NCBI RefSeq assembly: GCF_018141405.1
Contig: NZ_CP058648.1
Location: forward strand, 201,001-265,000
Reading direction: 5' to 3'
Source of the DNA: Serpentinicella alkaliphila
GTDB lineage: Bacteria > Bacillota > Clostridia > Peptostreptococcales > Natronincolaceae
Length of the DNA stretch: 64,000 nt
Under the pieces are notes generated by a model. That model did not search any database. It saw nothing but the letters and a program-made list of their open reading frames with translations, and was not told where the DNA came from. Within the stretch, counting starts at the first letter, position 1. Each line of letters opens with the position of its first letter. The translations under genes were made by a program, and so were the position numbers. Shown piece after piece: positions 1 through 7,921 of the stretch.

Positions 1-1024
1 ATACAATAACATTATCCTGCTTATATGCAAAGTTTATAAGTATTTGTCCCTCATATGCAATAGTATATGTTGGTACCATATGTTCATAGCCTGTATCGTT
101 TAAAAACTGTTGAGCTATTTCAATTGCTTCATCTTTATCTAGACGACTCTGATTTATTATTCTAGGGTTAATATACCATAATAGTTTTCCACCTTGTCTA
201 GTAACAACAGCAGAAATATTATCACCATTTCTATTTCCTGGTTTTTGCGCTCTGATATAATAACCAGTAAATACTGTGTTTTGTACATCACCTGCTATTT
301 CTATATTAGTCAAATCTTCTTTTATTGTATTACGAAGAACATCTATTGCTTGCTTTTCATCAATCTCCTTTCCAGTAAGCCTAGATTTTCTATCTGTCAT
401 ATGTTCAGAAAATGGTCCGTCATAAATTAACTCAGGATATTCCTGCATTCTCTCTTCCATATTTATTAATCCATTAAAAGTTTCCATTCTTTTATTTAAA
501 GCTTGTAAATTTCTATTCGCATTTCTTCTTAGATCCCCAAAGTTTACACCATCTTTTACAATTTGTTGTTGAAGTACAATAAGCTCTTGAGCTAATAGAT
601 TTACATAACTATGTAGATCTGTTAAAGTTCCCATTTCATCATCAGTTAAAACAACGCCATCTAAACTTTTATTCACCATTGCAGTGGAGTAATCACCCAA
701 TTGACTTAAAAACTTTTCAACTCTCCTAATGGCTAAATGGTCTAATGGAAGCTGGGTCAATTTATTTTGCGCCATATAGCTTTGGTAAACTGTGTCATTC
801 AAATACTTGGCTGTATCAGTAGTTGATCCCGCAACCATTGCCTTAGCCAAATCAACTTGAGCATTTTTAACATGCCCTATTAACTCATAAAATTGTCTTT
901 GAAATTGTAAATCTAAATATGTATGATAGTCAATTTTTTGATTATACTGATGTGCTCCCCAGCCAATGGATACTAGTAAAGCAAGTCCTAGGGCTATAGG
1001 TAGTGTATATCTTCTCCAGTTCAT
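1..1024 (-). CDS. ypeB: Germination protein YpeB (C-terminus beyond window edge)
   Basis: The reverse strand reads in frame from an ATG at 1024 (MNWRRYTLPIALG...) to the window edge without a stop, so about 341 codons are present and the C-terminus is missing. The N-terminus has one membrane anchor (about residues 7-22) followed by a long helical region and the start of a PepSY-like half. YpeB is needed for stable incorporation of the cortex-lytic enzyme SleB in spores; the gene lies directly downstream of sleB with a 15-bp gap, the classic sleB-ypeB operon. An RBS (AAAGGAGTGAGTAA) precedes the start. Recognition rests on sequence resemblance plus operon context. Confidence 0.93.
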   Translation of the reverse strand, partial: MNWRRYTLPIALGLALLVSIGWGAHQYNQKIDYHTYLDLQFQRQFYELIGHVKNAQVDLAKAMVAGSTTDTAKYLNDTVYQSYMAQNKLTQLPLDHLAIRRVEKFLSQLGDYSTAMVNKSLDGVVLTDDEMGTLTDLHSYVNLLAQELIVLQQQIVKDGVNFGDLRRNANRNLQALNKRMETFNGLINMEERMQEYPELIYDGPFSEHMTDRKSRLTGKEIDEKQAIDVLRNTIKEDLTNIEIAGDVQNTVFTGYYIRAQKPGNRNGDNISAVVTRQGGKLLWYINPRIINQSRLDKDEAIEIAQQFLNDTGYEHMVPTYTIAYEGQILINFAYKQDNVIV

Positions 1025-1039
1025 TATTTACTCACTCCT

Positions 1040-1729
1040 TTACACTCCAAATACGTGACGGCCGATTCTCAATGTAATTCTTCTTGTCCATATCCATGGA
1101 CTTGTTGCTGTTGCAGGATTCCAGAAGTATAATGCTCCTCCAGTCGGATCCCATCCATTTAAAGCATCTCTTGCAGCCCTATATGCACTTTCTCCTGGTT
1201 CTTGATTTATAGCACCGTTTTTAACTGGTTCAAAGGCACATGGTTGATAAACTACCCCTGCTAGTGTATTTGGAAACTGAGGACTTCTAACCCTGTTTAA
1301 TATAACAGCTCCCACTGCAACTTGTCCTTCATAGGGTTCCCCTCTTGACTCAGAGTGGATAGTTCTAGCTAGTAAATGGACATCATCACTTCGTGATACA
1401 CCTCTACTGGCAGGTGTAGTTGTGCCACCTGTACGAGTTGGTAATCCAATTGCTACCCTAGTCTGAGGGCCCACAATACCATCTGCAGCTAATCCATTTG
1501 CCCTTTGAAATCTAACAACCGCATCATAGGTTTGTTGACCAAAAATACCACTGATCGGTCCATCATAGAAGCCCCAATTTCTAAGTCTAGTTTGCATAAG
1601 CGTAACATCCTCTCCCTGGGACCCCCAAGAAAGAGTTTGTCCATGTACTAGCTCTGCTCCCATATAGCCAAAAACAGAGAATAGTATTATAGTTATAAGA
1701 AAAATAGAAATATTTTTAGTTCTACTCAT
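1040..1729 (-). CDS. sleB: Spore cortex-lytic enzyme SleB
   Basis: A 229-residue secreted protein. Residues about 8-30 form a signal peptide ending near AELVHGQ. Residues 34-92 are a peptidoglycan-binding domain (GSQGEDVTLMQTRLRNWGFY, then GIFGQQTYDAVVRFQ and DGIVGPQTR). The C-terminal half (about 115-229) is the SleB/CwlJ hydrolase domain with the hallmark LLARTIHSESRGEPYEGQVA, whose Glu is the likely catalytic residue. SleB is a lytic transglycosylase that depolymerises muramic-lactam-containing spore cortex during germination. It is the first gene of the operon with ypeB. Confidence 0.96.
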   Translation of the reverse strand: MSRTKNISIFLITIILFSVFGYMGAELVHGQTLSWGSQGEDVTLMQTRLRNWGFYDGPISGIFGQQTYDAVVRFQRANGLAADGIVGPQTRVAIGLPTRTGGTTTPASRGVSRSDDVHLLARTIHSESRGEPYEGQVAVGAVILNRVRSPQFPNTLAGVVYQPCAFEPVKNGAINQEPGESAYRAARDALNGWDPTGGALYFWNPATATSPWIWTRRITLRIGRHVFGV

Positions 1730-1837
1730 TTTTATCCTCCTTAGAAATTAATTTCAATTAACATTATTTTTATCAAAAGGATAAATTTTATCCCAAAAAA
1801 GTAGAAAATCTACGTGTAACACGTAGATTATATAATA

Positions 1838-3172
1838 CTAAAAACCTATTAATGCACCAGCAATATTGAAATATACAAGTAAAGCCATTACATCCACTAT
1901 TGTAGTAATTAGTGGACCTGCCATAATTGCAGGGTCTAATTTTAATTTTTTTGCAATAATTGGAAGGGTACCTCCAACCATCTTGGCCATCATTATGGTT
2001 AATAGTAAGGTAATCGAAACAGTAAATGATACATTCAATGGATTACCAAGTACAAGCATACGAGTTATATTTACTATTGCCAAGGAAGCACCAACAATTA
2101 AACTAACTCTAAATTCTTTAAAGAATACTTTCAAATAATCTGTAAGTTGAACTTCCCCAAGAGCAATACCCCTTATTATAAGGGTTGAAGACTGAGAACC
2201 AGCATTACCTGCAGTATCCATAAGCATCGGTATGGATGCAGCTAAGACAGCTACTGCTGTTAGTATCTCTTCATACCTACCAATAATCATTTCAGTAAAA
2301 GTTGCAGTAATCATTAATATTAAAAGCCATACAATCCTTCTTCTAGCCAATGAAAATACACTACTATTTAAATACTCCTCATCCATAGGCGTCATTGCAG
2401 CCATTTTTTGGAAGTCTTCAGTGTTTTCTTGATCAATAACATCAACGATATCGTCAATTGTAATAATTCCTACTAATCTTCCCTCTTTATCTACTACTGG
2501 TACCGTTAATAAGTCATACTTTTTAAATAATACAACTACTTCCTCTTGATCTGCAAACGTAGTAGTTGTGATAAAATCATCGTTCATAACATCTGAAATT
2601 AACAAATTTTCATCTAATAAAACTAGCTTTCTTAATGATATAATTCCTTCTAATTTTCTCTTCTCATCTAAAACATAACTAGTGTATATAGTTTCCTTAT
2701 CTACCCCGGTTTTCTTTATGTGATCTAGTGCCTGTTTAATAGTCATTTCCTTTTTTAAGTCTACATATTCAATTGTCATCAAGCTACCCGCAGAGTTTTC
2801 TGGGTAATTTAGAAACTGATTAATTAATTTTCTTTCTTCATCGGAAGCAGTTAATAAAATTCTTTTAACTACATTAGCAGGCATTTCCTCAAGAAAGTCT
2901 ATCATATCATCAAAATATAATTCATCAATAATATCATTTAAATGCTTTTCATGTATAGCAGCAACGATATCCTTTCTTTGCTGGGAAGATAGATATGCAA
3001 AAACATCTGCTGCAAAATCCTTTGGTAATAATCTAAATATAATAATGCAATACTTTACATCTAATTCTTCAAATATTTCTGCAATATCTACAGCTCTCAT
3101 TTCCTTAAGCTCTTCTTTTAATGCAGCAAATTTTTTAGCCTCGATTAGTTCTAATATTTTGTGTAGCATCAA
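1838..3172 (-). CDS. mgtE: Magnesium transporter MgtE
   Basis: 444 residues, usual length for the family. N-terminal helical MgtE_N domain (about 10-125), two CBS domains (about 130-250, including EEVVVLFKKYDLLTVPVVDKEG and LVGIITIDDIVDVID), then five membrane helices (about 280-444) with the conserved pore region PMLMDTAGNAGSQSS. MgtE is a dimeric Mg2+ channel gated by Mg2+ binding at the N and CBS domains. The gene lies 140 bp downstream of rodA on the same strand; that interval holds a possible leader peptide and a hairpin (separate entries). No M-box consensus is visible. Confidence 0.96.
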   Translation of the reverse strand: MMLHKILELIEAKKFAALKEELKEMRAVDIAEIFEELDVKYCIIIFRLLPKDFAADVFAYLSSQQRKDIVAAIHEKHLNDIIDELYFDDMIDFLEEMPANVVKRILLTASDEERKLINQFLNYPENSAGSLMTIEYVDLKKEMTIKQALDHIKKTGVDKETIYTSYVLDEKRKLEGIISLRKLVLLDENLLISDVMNDDFITTTTFADQEEVVVLFKKYDLLTVPVVDKEGRLVGIITIDDIVDVIDQENTEDFQKMAAMTPMDEEYLNSSVFSLARRRIVWLLILMITATFTEMIIGRYEEILTAVAVLAASIPMLMDTAGNAGSQSSTLIIRGIALGEVQLTDYLKVFFKEFRVSLIVGASLAIVNITRMLVLGNPLNVSFTVSITLLLTIMMAKMVGGTLPIIAKKLKLDPAIMAGPLITTIVDVMALLVYFNIAGALIGF

Positions 3173-3189
3173 ATCACCCTCTCATACTC

Positions 3190-3288
3190 TTAGTAAAGAG
3201 AGTTTTTACATATTGGTGATGAAAAAAACTCTCTCCCTATAAAAATGTACCAATTTCTTTTTAAATACCTATCGGGACTTGAGTCCAT
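3190..3288 (-). CDS. Possible 32-codon leader peptide upstream of mgtE
   Basis: On the minus strand an ATG at 3288, preceded by AAAGGTGGTGGTGAAA (a plausible RBS), opens a 32-codon frame beginning MDSSPDRYLKRNWYIF and ending at TAA 3190-3192, 17 bp before the mgtE start. The 3' half of the frame overlaps an 11-bp stem hairpin. Leader peptides with acidic and Pro residues control some Mg2+ transporter genes (mgtL in Enterobacteria), so a regulatory role is possible, but there is no direct evidence and the frame could be chance. Confidence 0.3.
   Translation of the reverse strand: MDSSPDRYLKRNWYIFIGREFFSSPICKNSLY
3197..3234 (-). promoter_or_regulatory. Hairpin in the mgtE leader
   Basis: AGAGAGTTTTT (minus, 3234-3224) pairs perfectly with AAAAACTCTCT (3207-3197) across a 16-nt loop; on the minus strand only a short U run follows (CTCTCTTTACT). 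It could be a weak terminator or attenuator between rodA and mgtE. It overlaps the 3' part of the putative leader frame, the arrangement expected for translation-coupled attenuation (inference). Confidence 0.45.
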
Positions 3289-3312
3289 TTTCACCACCAC
3301 CTTTATATATTT

Positions 3313-4428
3313 TTAGAAGTTAATTTTGTCTCTTCTCATATTTACGTTGAGAACTAATCCAATTGCCATCATATTTGAAAGCATGAATGTACCACCATAG
3401 CTTACAAATGGCAATGGTTTACCAGTTACCGGCATTAAACCAATAGTCATAGCAATATTAGCAAAGATATGAAATGCTAACATAAAAGTAACACCTGTTG
3501 CTAAGAAAGCCCCAAAATCATCTTTGGCATCCCTAGCAATTTTTGCGCATTTATAAAGTAGTATAAAATATAATACAACCAGCGTAGACACCCCTAAAAA
3601 ACCTAGCTCCTCTGCCATAACAGAAAAGATAAAATCATTATGCCTTTCAGGAAGGAAGCCAAGTCTGTTCTGAGTACCCTGAAATAACCCTCTACCAAAT
3701 AGCTTACCAGAGCCTACAGCAAGCTTAGACTGTATAATTTGATATCCTTTTCCAGTAGGGTCTAGTTCTGGATTTATAAAGGTTAGTATTCTCTCCTTTT
3801 GATAATCCTTTAAAACACCTAACCACATTAACGGAAAACTTAAAATACCAGCTACTCCTGTTATTATAATATATTTATATTTTAAACCTGCTATAAATAG
3901 CATACCAAATCCAAAAACTGCAAAAGCCATTGTTGTTCCCAAGTCAGGCTGGACAGCTATTAAAGCCATTGGAACAATAAGAAAGCCTATTATTTGCAAC
4001 AGGGTCTTAGGTTTGTTAACAGTATTTTTATTCTCACTTAGTATTTTAGCTAGACATATAATAATACCAATTTTCACAAAGTCTGCGGGTTGGAACTGAA
4101 ATCCACCAATTTTAATCCAACGATTTGCTCCCCATTCATCAGCCCCACGACCAAAAACCAAAACTCCAACTAATAGTGCATTACTAAAAATATATATTGG
4201 TAAATAAAATTTGGATAATATATTATAGTCAAATAATAAAATAAATACTATTGCAACAAAGCCAATAATTATAGATGCAATCTGCGTCCTAATAAAACCA
4301 GCACTACCTAGTGGGTGAGTATGTGTTGCACTAGCAACGACAAGCACTCCTATTAAGCATATGACTAATATATCTAATATTAAATAAAAGTCCATCTTTT
4401 TTAATAGTTTATTGTTTTTAATTCTCAA
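3313..4428 (-). CDS. rodA: Rod-shape determining protein RodA (SEDS glycosyltransferase)
   Basis: 371 residues with about ten membrane helices. Family hallmarks: FQPADFVKIGIIICLAKIL, AVQPDLGTT, LPERHNDFIFSVMAEELGF, and near the C-terminus TGKPLPFVSYGGT. The invariant Asp of the large extracellular loop is in the HNDFIF segment. SEDS proteins polymerise lipid II during elongation together with a class B PBP. The length and the NRLGFLPERHNDF motif fit RodA better than FtsW/SpoVE, although an additional sporulation role cannot be excluded. Confidence 0.9.
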   Translation of the reverse strand: MRIKNNKLLKKMDFYLILDILVICLIGVLVVASATHTHPLGSAGFIRTQIASIIIGFVAIVFILLFDYNILSKFYLPIYIFSNALLVGVLVFGRGADEWGANRWIKIGGFQFQPADFVKIGIIICLAKILSENKNTVNKPKTLLQIIGFLIVPMALIAVQPDLGTTMAFAVFGFGMLFIAGLKYKYIIITGVAGILSFPLMWLGVLKDYQKERILTFINPELDPTGKGYQIIQSKLAVGSGKLFGRGLFQGTQNRLGFLPERHNDFIFSVMAEELGFLGVSTLVVLYFILLYKCAKIARDAKDDFGAFLATGVTFMLAFHIFANIAMTIGLMPVTGKPLPFVSYGGTFMLSNMMAIGLVLNVNMRRDKINF

Positions 4429-4547
4429 AATAATTCACCTCATTCTAAGAGCATAATAATTATGCTACATAACTAGTTTACTCTAAGACATTTTCTTTTG
4501 CAATAATAAAAGATTTACATATGCTTAACCTTTATAATTATAGACAA

Positions 4548-4585
4548 ATAAAAGCGAAGCAATTCGCTTCGCTTTTATTGTTTGT
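4548..4585 (-). terminator. Rho-independent terminator after the SASP gene
   Basis: ATAAAAGCGAAGC (4548-4560) pairs perfectly with GCTTCGCTTTTAT (4566-4578) around a 5-nt loop. It lies just downstream of the SASP stop codon and the A/T-rich stem ends supply the U tract. Confidence 0.85.
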
Positions 4586-4593
4586 GTTTTAAA

Positions 4594-4821
4594 TTATTGT
4601 TGTCCACCCATGCTTCTTTCAGCTTGCTCAACTAATCTCTTAGTCATATATCCACCAACGTAACCATTTTGTCTTGCTGTTAAATTTCCTTTGTCGATTT
4701 GCTCATAATTTGATAAACCTAATTCACTAGCGATTTCAGTTTTCATTTGGTTTAGAGCTTGACGAGCTGCAGGAACTACGATTGAATTTCTTCCACTTCC
4801 AGAGTTATTATTGCTTGGCAC
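4594..4821 (-). CDS. Alpha/beta-type small acid-soluble spore protein
   Basis: 75 residues. It shows both SASP signatures: the germination-protease region KTEIASELGL with the TE-I-A cleavage site (residues about 28-36) and the C-terminal block LTARQNGYVGGYMTKRLVEQAE. The protein coats spore DNA, holds it in an A-like form and protects it from UV and chemicals; it is degraded by Gpr on germination. Monocistronic: a terminator follows, and an RBS (GGAAGGAGTGACG) precedes the ATG. Expression is expected in the forespore under SigG (family knowledge). Confidence 0.97.
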   Translation of the reverse strand: MPSNNNSGSGRNSIVVPAARQALNQMKTEIASELGLSNYEQIDKGNLTARQNGYVGGYMTKRLVEQAERSMGGQQ

Positions 4822-4956
4822 TTTTCGTCACTCCTTCCTTTGTAATTTTGTAGCCTGTTGACTACACTTATATTATGTGTTGAGTAATTCATTTTAATCA
4901 TTGTAATATAATACACTGAAGCTAGTTTTTGATAAAATTGTTATAATTTTCATAAA

Positions 4957-4983
4957 TAAAAAGACTGTCAAAATGACAGTCCC
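4957..4983 (-). terminator. Rho-independent terminator
   Basis: On the minus strand GACTGTCA-TTT-TGACAGTC is followed by TTTTTATTTATG. It ends transcription of the 70-residue Gly-rich gene upstream. Confidence 0.85.
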
Positions 4984-4999
4984 TCTTCCTATTAGTTAA

Positions 5000-5212
5000 T
5001 TAGAATCTAAAGAATCCGCCAGATCCGAATAAAACTAAGAATACAATTAAAATTAGAATTAGATTTTGGTCTCCAAATATTCCACCAATTCCACAACCTG
5101 AACCACCACTTAAGCACAGGATAAGAACTAGGCAGATAAGCCAACTATTATTTCCTTTACCGATTCCACCAAAAAAGTTGCTTAACAAATCATTTCTAGC
5201 TGCTTCACTCAT
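5000..5212 (-). CDS. Small Gly-rich membrane protein, unknown
   Basis: 70 residues. A polar N-terminus (MSEAARNDLLSNFFGGIGKG) precedes two very hydrophobic stretches (WLICLVLILCLSGG and LILILIVFLVLFGSGG) separated by a Gly/Cys segment SGCGIGGIFGD. It has a good RBS (TATAGGGGG) and its own terminator, so it looks expressed. The composition recalls small sporulation proteins of the YjcZ kind, but I do not recognise a family. The SASP gene next door makes a sporulation role plausible (inference). Confidence 0.7.
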   Translation of the reverse strand: MSEAARNDLLSNFFGGIGKGNNSWLICLVLILCLSGGSGCGIGGIFGDQNLILILIVFLVLFGSGGFFRF

Positions 5213-5311
5213 AATTTAAACCCCCTATATACAATTTTAATAGAATTCACTCTTACTCCATATTATGAACAACTCAAAAAGATGTTCCAAAAAAATATCG
5301 TAAAAATTCTA

Positions 5312-6070
5312 TTATATTGTACTTAGCTTGTCCTTGTTATCTTTTCTATAACATTCAACTTCATATATATAAGTAGCTTTAATTAACTTATTAAAAGCAT
5401 TGGTGGCTAAGTAGATTTCTTCATCCTTTGGCTCCTGAACTGTTATATATTGAAGTAAGTTTATATATTTATCAAAGGAAGTATCTTTTTTATTTATAAC
5501 TTTCATTATTTGTATACTAAGTAGCATTATAAACAAAATGGCTATTAAGGAATCATGGCCTATGGCACACATAATTAAATATAACAACAAAAATATTAAA
5601 ACTAAATTTGATCCACATCGTTTATTAAACCTAGATGCCTTTTTTACTAATTCATAATTAATATAGCCATGCTCACTATAACAGTTAATAACCTTATGTT
5701 CAGCTCCATGAAATCTAAAAATACGCATAATTATCTTTAAATTAAGAATAATACCTAAAGCGGTGATACCAAATAGATAATTATAATAGTTAGGGATTAT
5801 ATAAGCAAACTTCATAATCTCATCCAATATCATAAGTAATATTAAAAATGTATATATAAATTTAGTTCTTGTACTAAATATTTTCCATTGATAATACAAT
5901 ACAACCAGTCCACCTAAAAAAGGTACTCGCTCTAGCTTTACAAACCATTTAGTAGGAAAAATCCACTTTATGTCATCTAGCACTACACCATTTTTTAAGC
6001 ATGAGCTTACCTTAAATACTTTATTATAAAAGGTTATTCCACAACTATTTGCATAACCTCCAACTCTCAT
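5312..6070 (-). CDS. DUF1385 (YqhQ-like) membrane protein
   Basis: 252 residues. The central motif FRFHGAEHKVINCYSEHG and the following ASRFNKRCGSNLV (about 131-165) are the signature of DUF1385/YqhQ proteins. Several hydrophobic helices lie around 70-115 and 160-190. Most YqhQ homologues start with a GGQAVIEGVMMRG-like block; here the start reads MRVGGYANSCGITFYN, a divergent version. The function is unknown; conserved His and Cys residues suggest metal binding (inference). Confidence 0.8.
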   Translation of the reverse strand: MRVGGYANSCGITFYNKVFKVSSCLKNGVVLDDIKWIFPTKWFVKLERVPFLGGLVVLYYQWKIFSTRTKFIYTFLILLMILDEIMKFAYIIPNYYNYLFGITALGIILNLKIIMRIFRFHGAEHKVINCYSEHGYINYELVKKASRFNKRCGSNLVLIFLLLYLIMCAIGHDSLIAILFIMLLSIQIMKVINKKDTSFDKYINLLQYITVQEPKDEEIYLATNAFNKLIKATYIYEVECYRKDNKDKLSTI

Positions 6071-6261
6071 CTTTTCACACCCTTTAAACAGTAATGAACT
6101 GTTTTTAATATTTACTATTAACTTAATTATATATTATGTTTTGAAAAAACAAAATTTATTTAAATATTTATACTTTTTTTGACGAATATCACTGCTTAAA
6201 ACCTAACTATGAGTTTATACTAATACTAAATAAATCATACATAAATTTAGGAGGGGTATTA

Positions 6262-6822
6262 ATGAAAGCAACAGATGTTTTAGTAGCAGAACATAAAAAT
6301 ATTAAACGCATGTTAGTAGTTGTAAGAAAATTATGTCGTCAGGTGTTTTTTAATCAGGAAGTATATTATGAGGGCTTCTATGATGCAATTGACTTCATTA
6401 GAAACTATGCTGACAAATTTCATCATGGTAAAGAAGAGGACATTTACTTTGCTTCTATGTCGACAGAGCTTGGTCCTACAATTCAACAAGGTCCCATATT
6501 CGGAATGCTAGCGGAACATGATTTAGGCAGATTATTTATCAAAACCCTAGAGGAATCTTTAGAAAAATCAAAAAATGGTGATGAAGATGCAAAAATAGAT
6601 ATAATTTCAAATGCTATATGCTACACAGATTTACTTTACCGTCATATCGATAAAGAAGATAATGCTATTTTCACTTTTGCAGAAAGTAATCTTAATGAAG
6701 AAGCTAAAAAAACAGTAGATGAAGACTTCGAAAAAAGTAAAGATAGATTAAAAAGTGATGAAACTGAAAATAAATATGTTGAACTCTTAGAACGACTTGA
6801 AAAATACGTAGCATCTGTTTAA
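6262..6822 (+). CDS. Hemerythrin domain protein (HHE)
   Basis: 186 residues in a four-helix bundle pattern with the diiron ligand motifs AEHKNIKRM (about 9-17), KFHHGKEED (about 53-61), AEHDLGR and HIDKEDN (about 133-139). Stand-alone HHE proteins bind O2 or NO or act in iron handling; in anaerobes they are linked to oxygen and nitrosative stress. RBS AGGAGGGG lies 8 bp upstream of the ATG. Monocistronic, with its own terminator at 6865-6894. Confidence 0.92.
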   Translation: MKATDVLVAEHKNIKRMLVVVRKLCRQVFFNQEVYYEGFYDAIDFIRNYADKFHHGKEEDIYFASMSTELGPTIQQGPIFGMLAEHDLGRLFIKTLEESLEKSKNGDEDAKIDIISNAICYTDLLYRHIDKEDNAIFTFAESNLNEEAKKTVDEDFEKSKDRLKSDETENKYVELLERLEKYVASV

Positions 6823-6864
6823 ATATAGAATCTTTGACCACAGTAGTACATACTGGGTAATATT

Positions 6865-6894
6865 AAGGCACTGGTTATTCCAGGAGCCTTTTTT
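6865..6894 (+). terminator. Terminator of the hemerythrin gene
   Basis: GGC-A-CTGG-TTATT-CCAG-GA-GCC followed by TTTTTT, 43 bp downstream of the stop codon. Confidence 0.75.
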
Positions 6895-6911
6895 GTTTTT
6901 TAAATAAACCT

Positions 6912-6945
6912 AAAAACAAAAAACGACTATTTCTAGCCGTTTTCA
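6912..6945 (-). terminator. Terminator of the activase/DUF2229 operon
   Basis: On the minus strand AACGGCTA-GAAA-TAGTCGTT (one G-U pair) is followed by TTTTGTTTTT, immediately after the activase stop codon. Confidence 0.8.
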
Positions 6946-7908
6946 TTATAGACTATTTGTCCATTTACTACACCTATCGCCCCACATAGCCACAACTTCT
7001 TTATTTAACTCAACCTTAATTACTTCACAACCATTTGAGCAGTCTTCGCAATTAAATGTAGAAGGTACAAATTCAAAATCGGCTGCTTGGAACCCTCTAA
7101 ATTTAGTCTGTTCCCCAGTCTCAATCATATGATCCATAGCTAAAAGGGCTGCTCCAATTGCCCCCATTATATTAAAATGTTTCGGTATAATAACTTCATT
7201 ATTAATTTCTTTTTCAAAAGCACTTCTTATGCCTTTATTAGCAGCTACACCACCTTGAAATACAAATGGTGGCTCAATTTTCTTTCCCCTACCTAAGTTA
7301 TTAATGTAATTACGAACTAAGGCTTCACTTAAGCCTTTGATTATTTCCGCTTTTGAGAATCCAAATTGTTGCTTTGCAATCATGTCAGATTCTGCAAAAA
7401 CAGTACATCTTCCAGCTATACGGACATCCCTCTGGGCTGTTAATGCCATATCCCCGAATTCTTCAATAGGTATTCCTAACCGCTCAGACTGATGATCTAA
7501 AAATGAACCCGTCCCAGCAGCGCATACTGTATTCATTGCAAAATCAACGACCATTTGATCTTCTATAATAATAATTTTTGAATCTTGGCCGCCTATCTCA
7601 AAAATTGTTTTAACATTAGGGACCTCATGAATAGTCGCTGTAGCATGGGCAGTAATTTCATTTTTTACTACGTCAGCCCCAACCATAACCCCTATTAACT
7701 GTCTTCCACTCCCAGTTGTTCCAATACCCTTTACTACTATTTCATTACCAATTTCACTGTTTAATTCCTTTAATCCATTTTTCACTGAATCTAAGGGTTG
7801 CCCATTTGTTCTTATATATTTACTGTATAAAACCTCTCCACTCCTGTTAATCGCCACAATGTTAGTACTTACAGACCCAACATCGATCCCTAAATACACC
7901 TCTTGCAT
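6946..7908 (-). CDS. Acyl-CoA dehydratase activase (BadF/BadG/BcrA/BcrD ATPase)
   Basis: 320 residues of the ASKHA ATPase fold: GIDVGSVSTNIVAI (5-18), IGGQDSKIIII (105-115), the Fe-S-binding region NTVCAAGTGSFLDHQSERLG (about 126-145) and AGRCTVFAESDM. HgdC-type activases are homodimeric [4Fe-4S] ATPases that inject an electron into 2-hydroxyacyl-CoA dehydratases or benzoyl-CoA reductases. Family members carry Cys pairs around CxxGTG and RCTVF, both seen here. The C-terminus adds extra Cys (FNCEDCSNGCEV, DRCSKW). It is last in a three-gene operon with two DUF2229-type proteins and no HgdA/HgdB, so the partner is probably those neighbours. Confidence 0.92.
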   Translation of the reverse strand: MQEVYLGIDVGSVSTNIVAINRSGEVLYSKYIRTNGQPLDSVKNGLKELNSEIGNEIVVKGIGTTGSGRQLIGVMVGADVVKNEITAHATATIHEVPNVKTIFEIGGQDSKIIIIEDQMVVDFAMNTVCAAGTGSFLDHQSERLGIPIEEFGDMALTAQRDVRIAGRCTVFAESDMIAKQQFGFSKAEIIKGLSEALVRNYINNLGRGKKIEPPFVFQGGVAANKGIRSAFEKEINNEVIIPKHFNIMGAIGAALLAMDHMIETGEQTKFRGFQAADFEFVPSTFNCEDCSNGCEVIKVELNKEVVAMWGDRCSKWTNSL

Positions 7909-7921
7909 TTATTTCATCCCC

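Noticed and set aside
194-430. 78-codon open frame on the plus strand
   Set aside because: Lies wholly inside ypeB on the other strand, no RBS, composition not protein-like.
3173-3312. M-box magnesium riboswitch before mgtE
   Set aside because: The region is only 140 bp and none of the conserved M-box segments are present.
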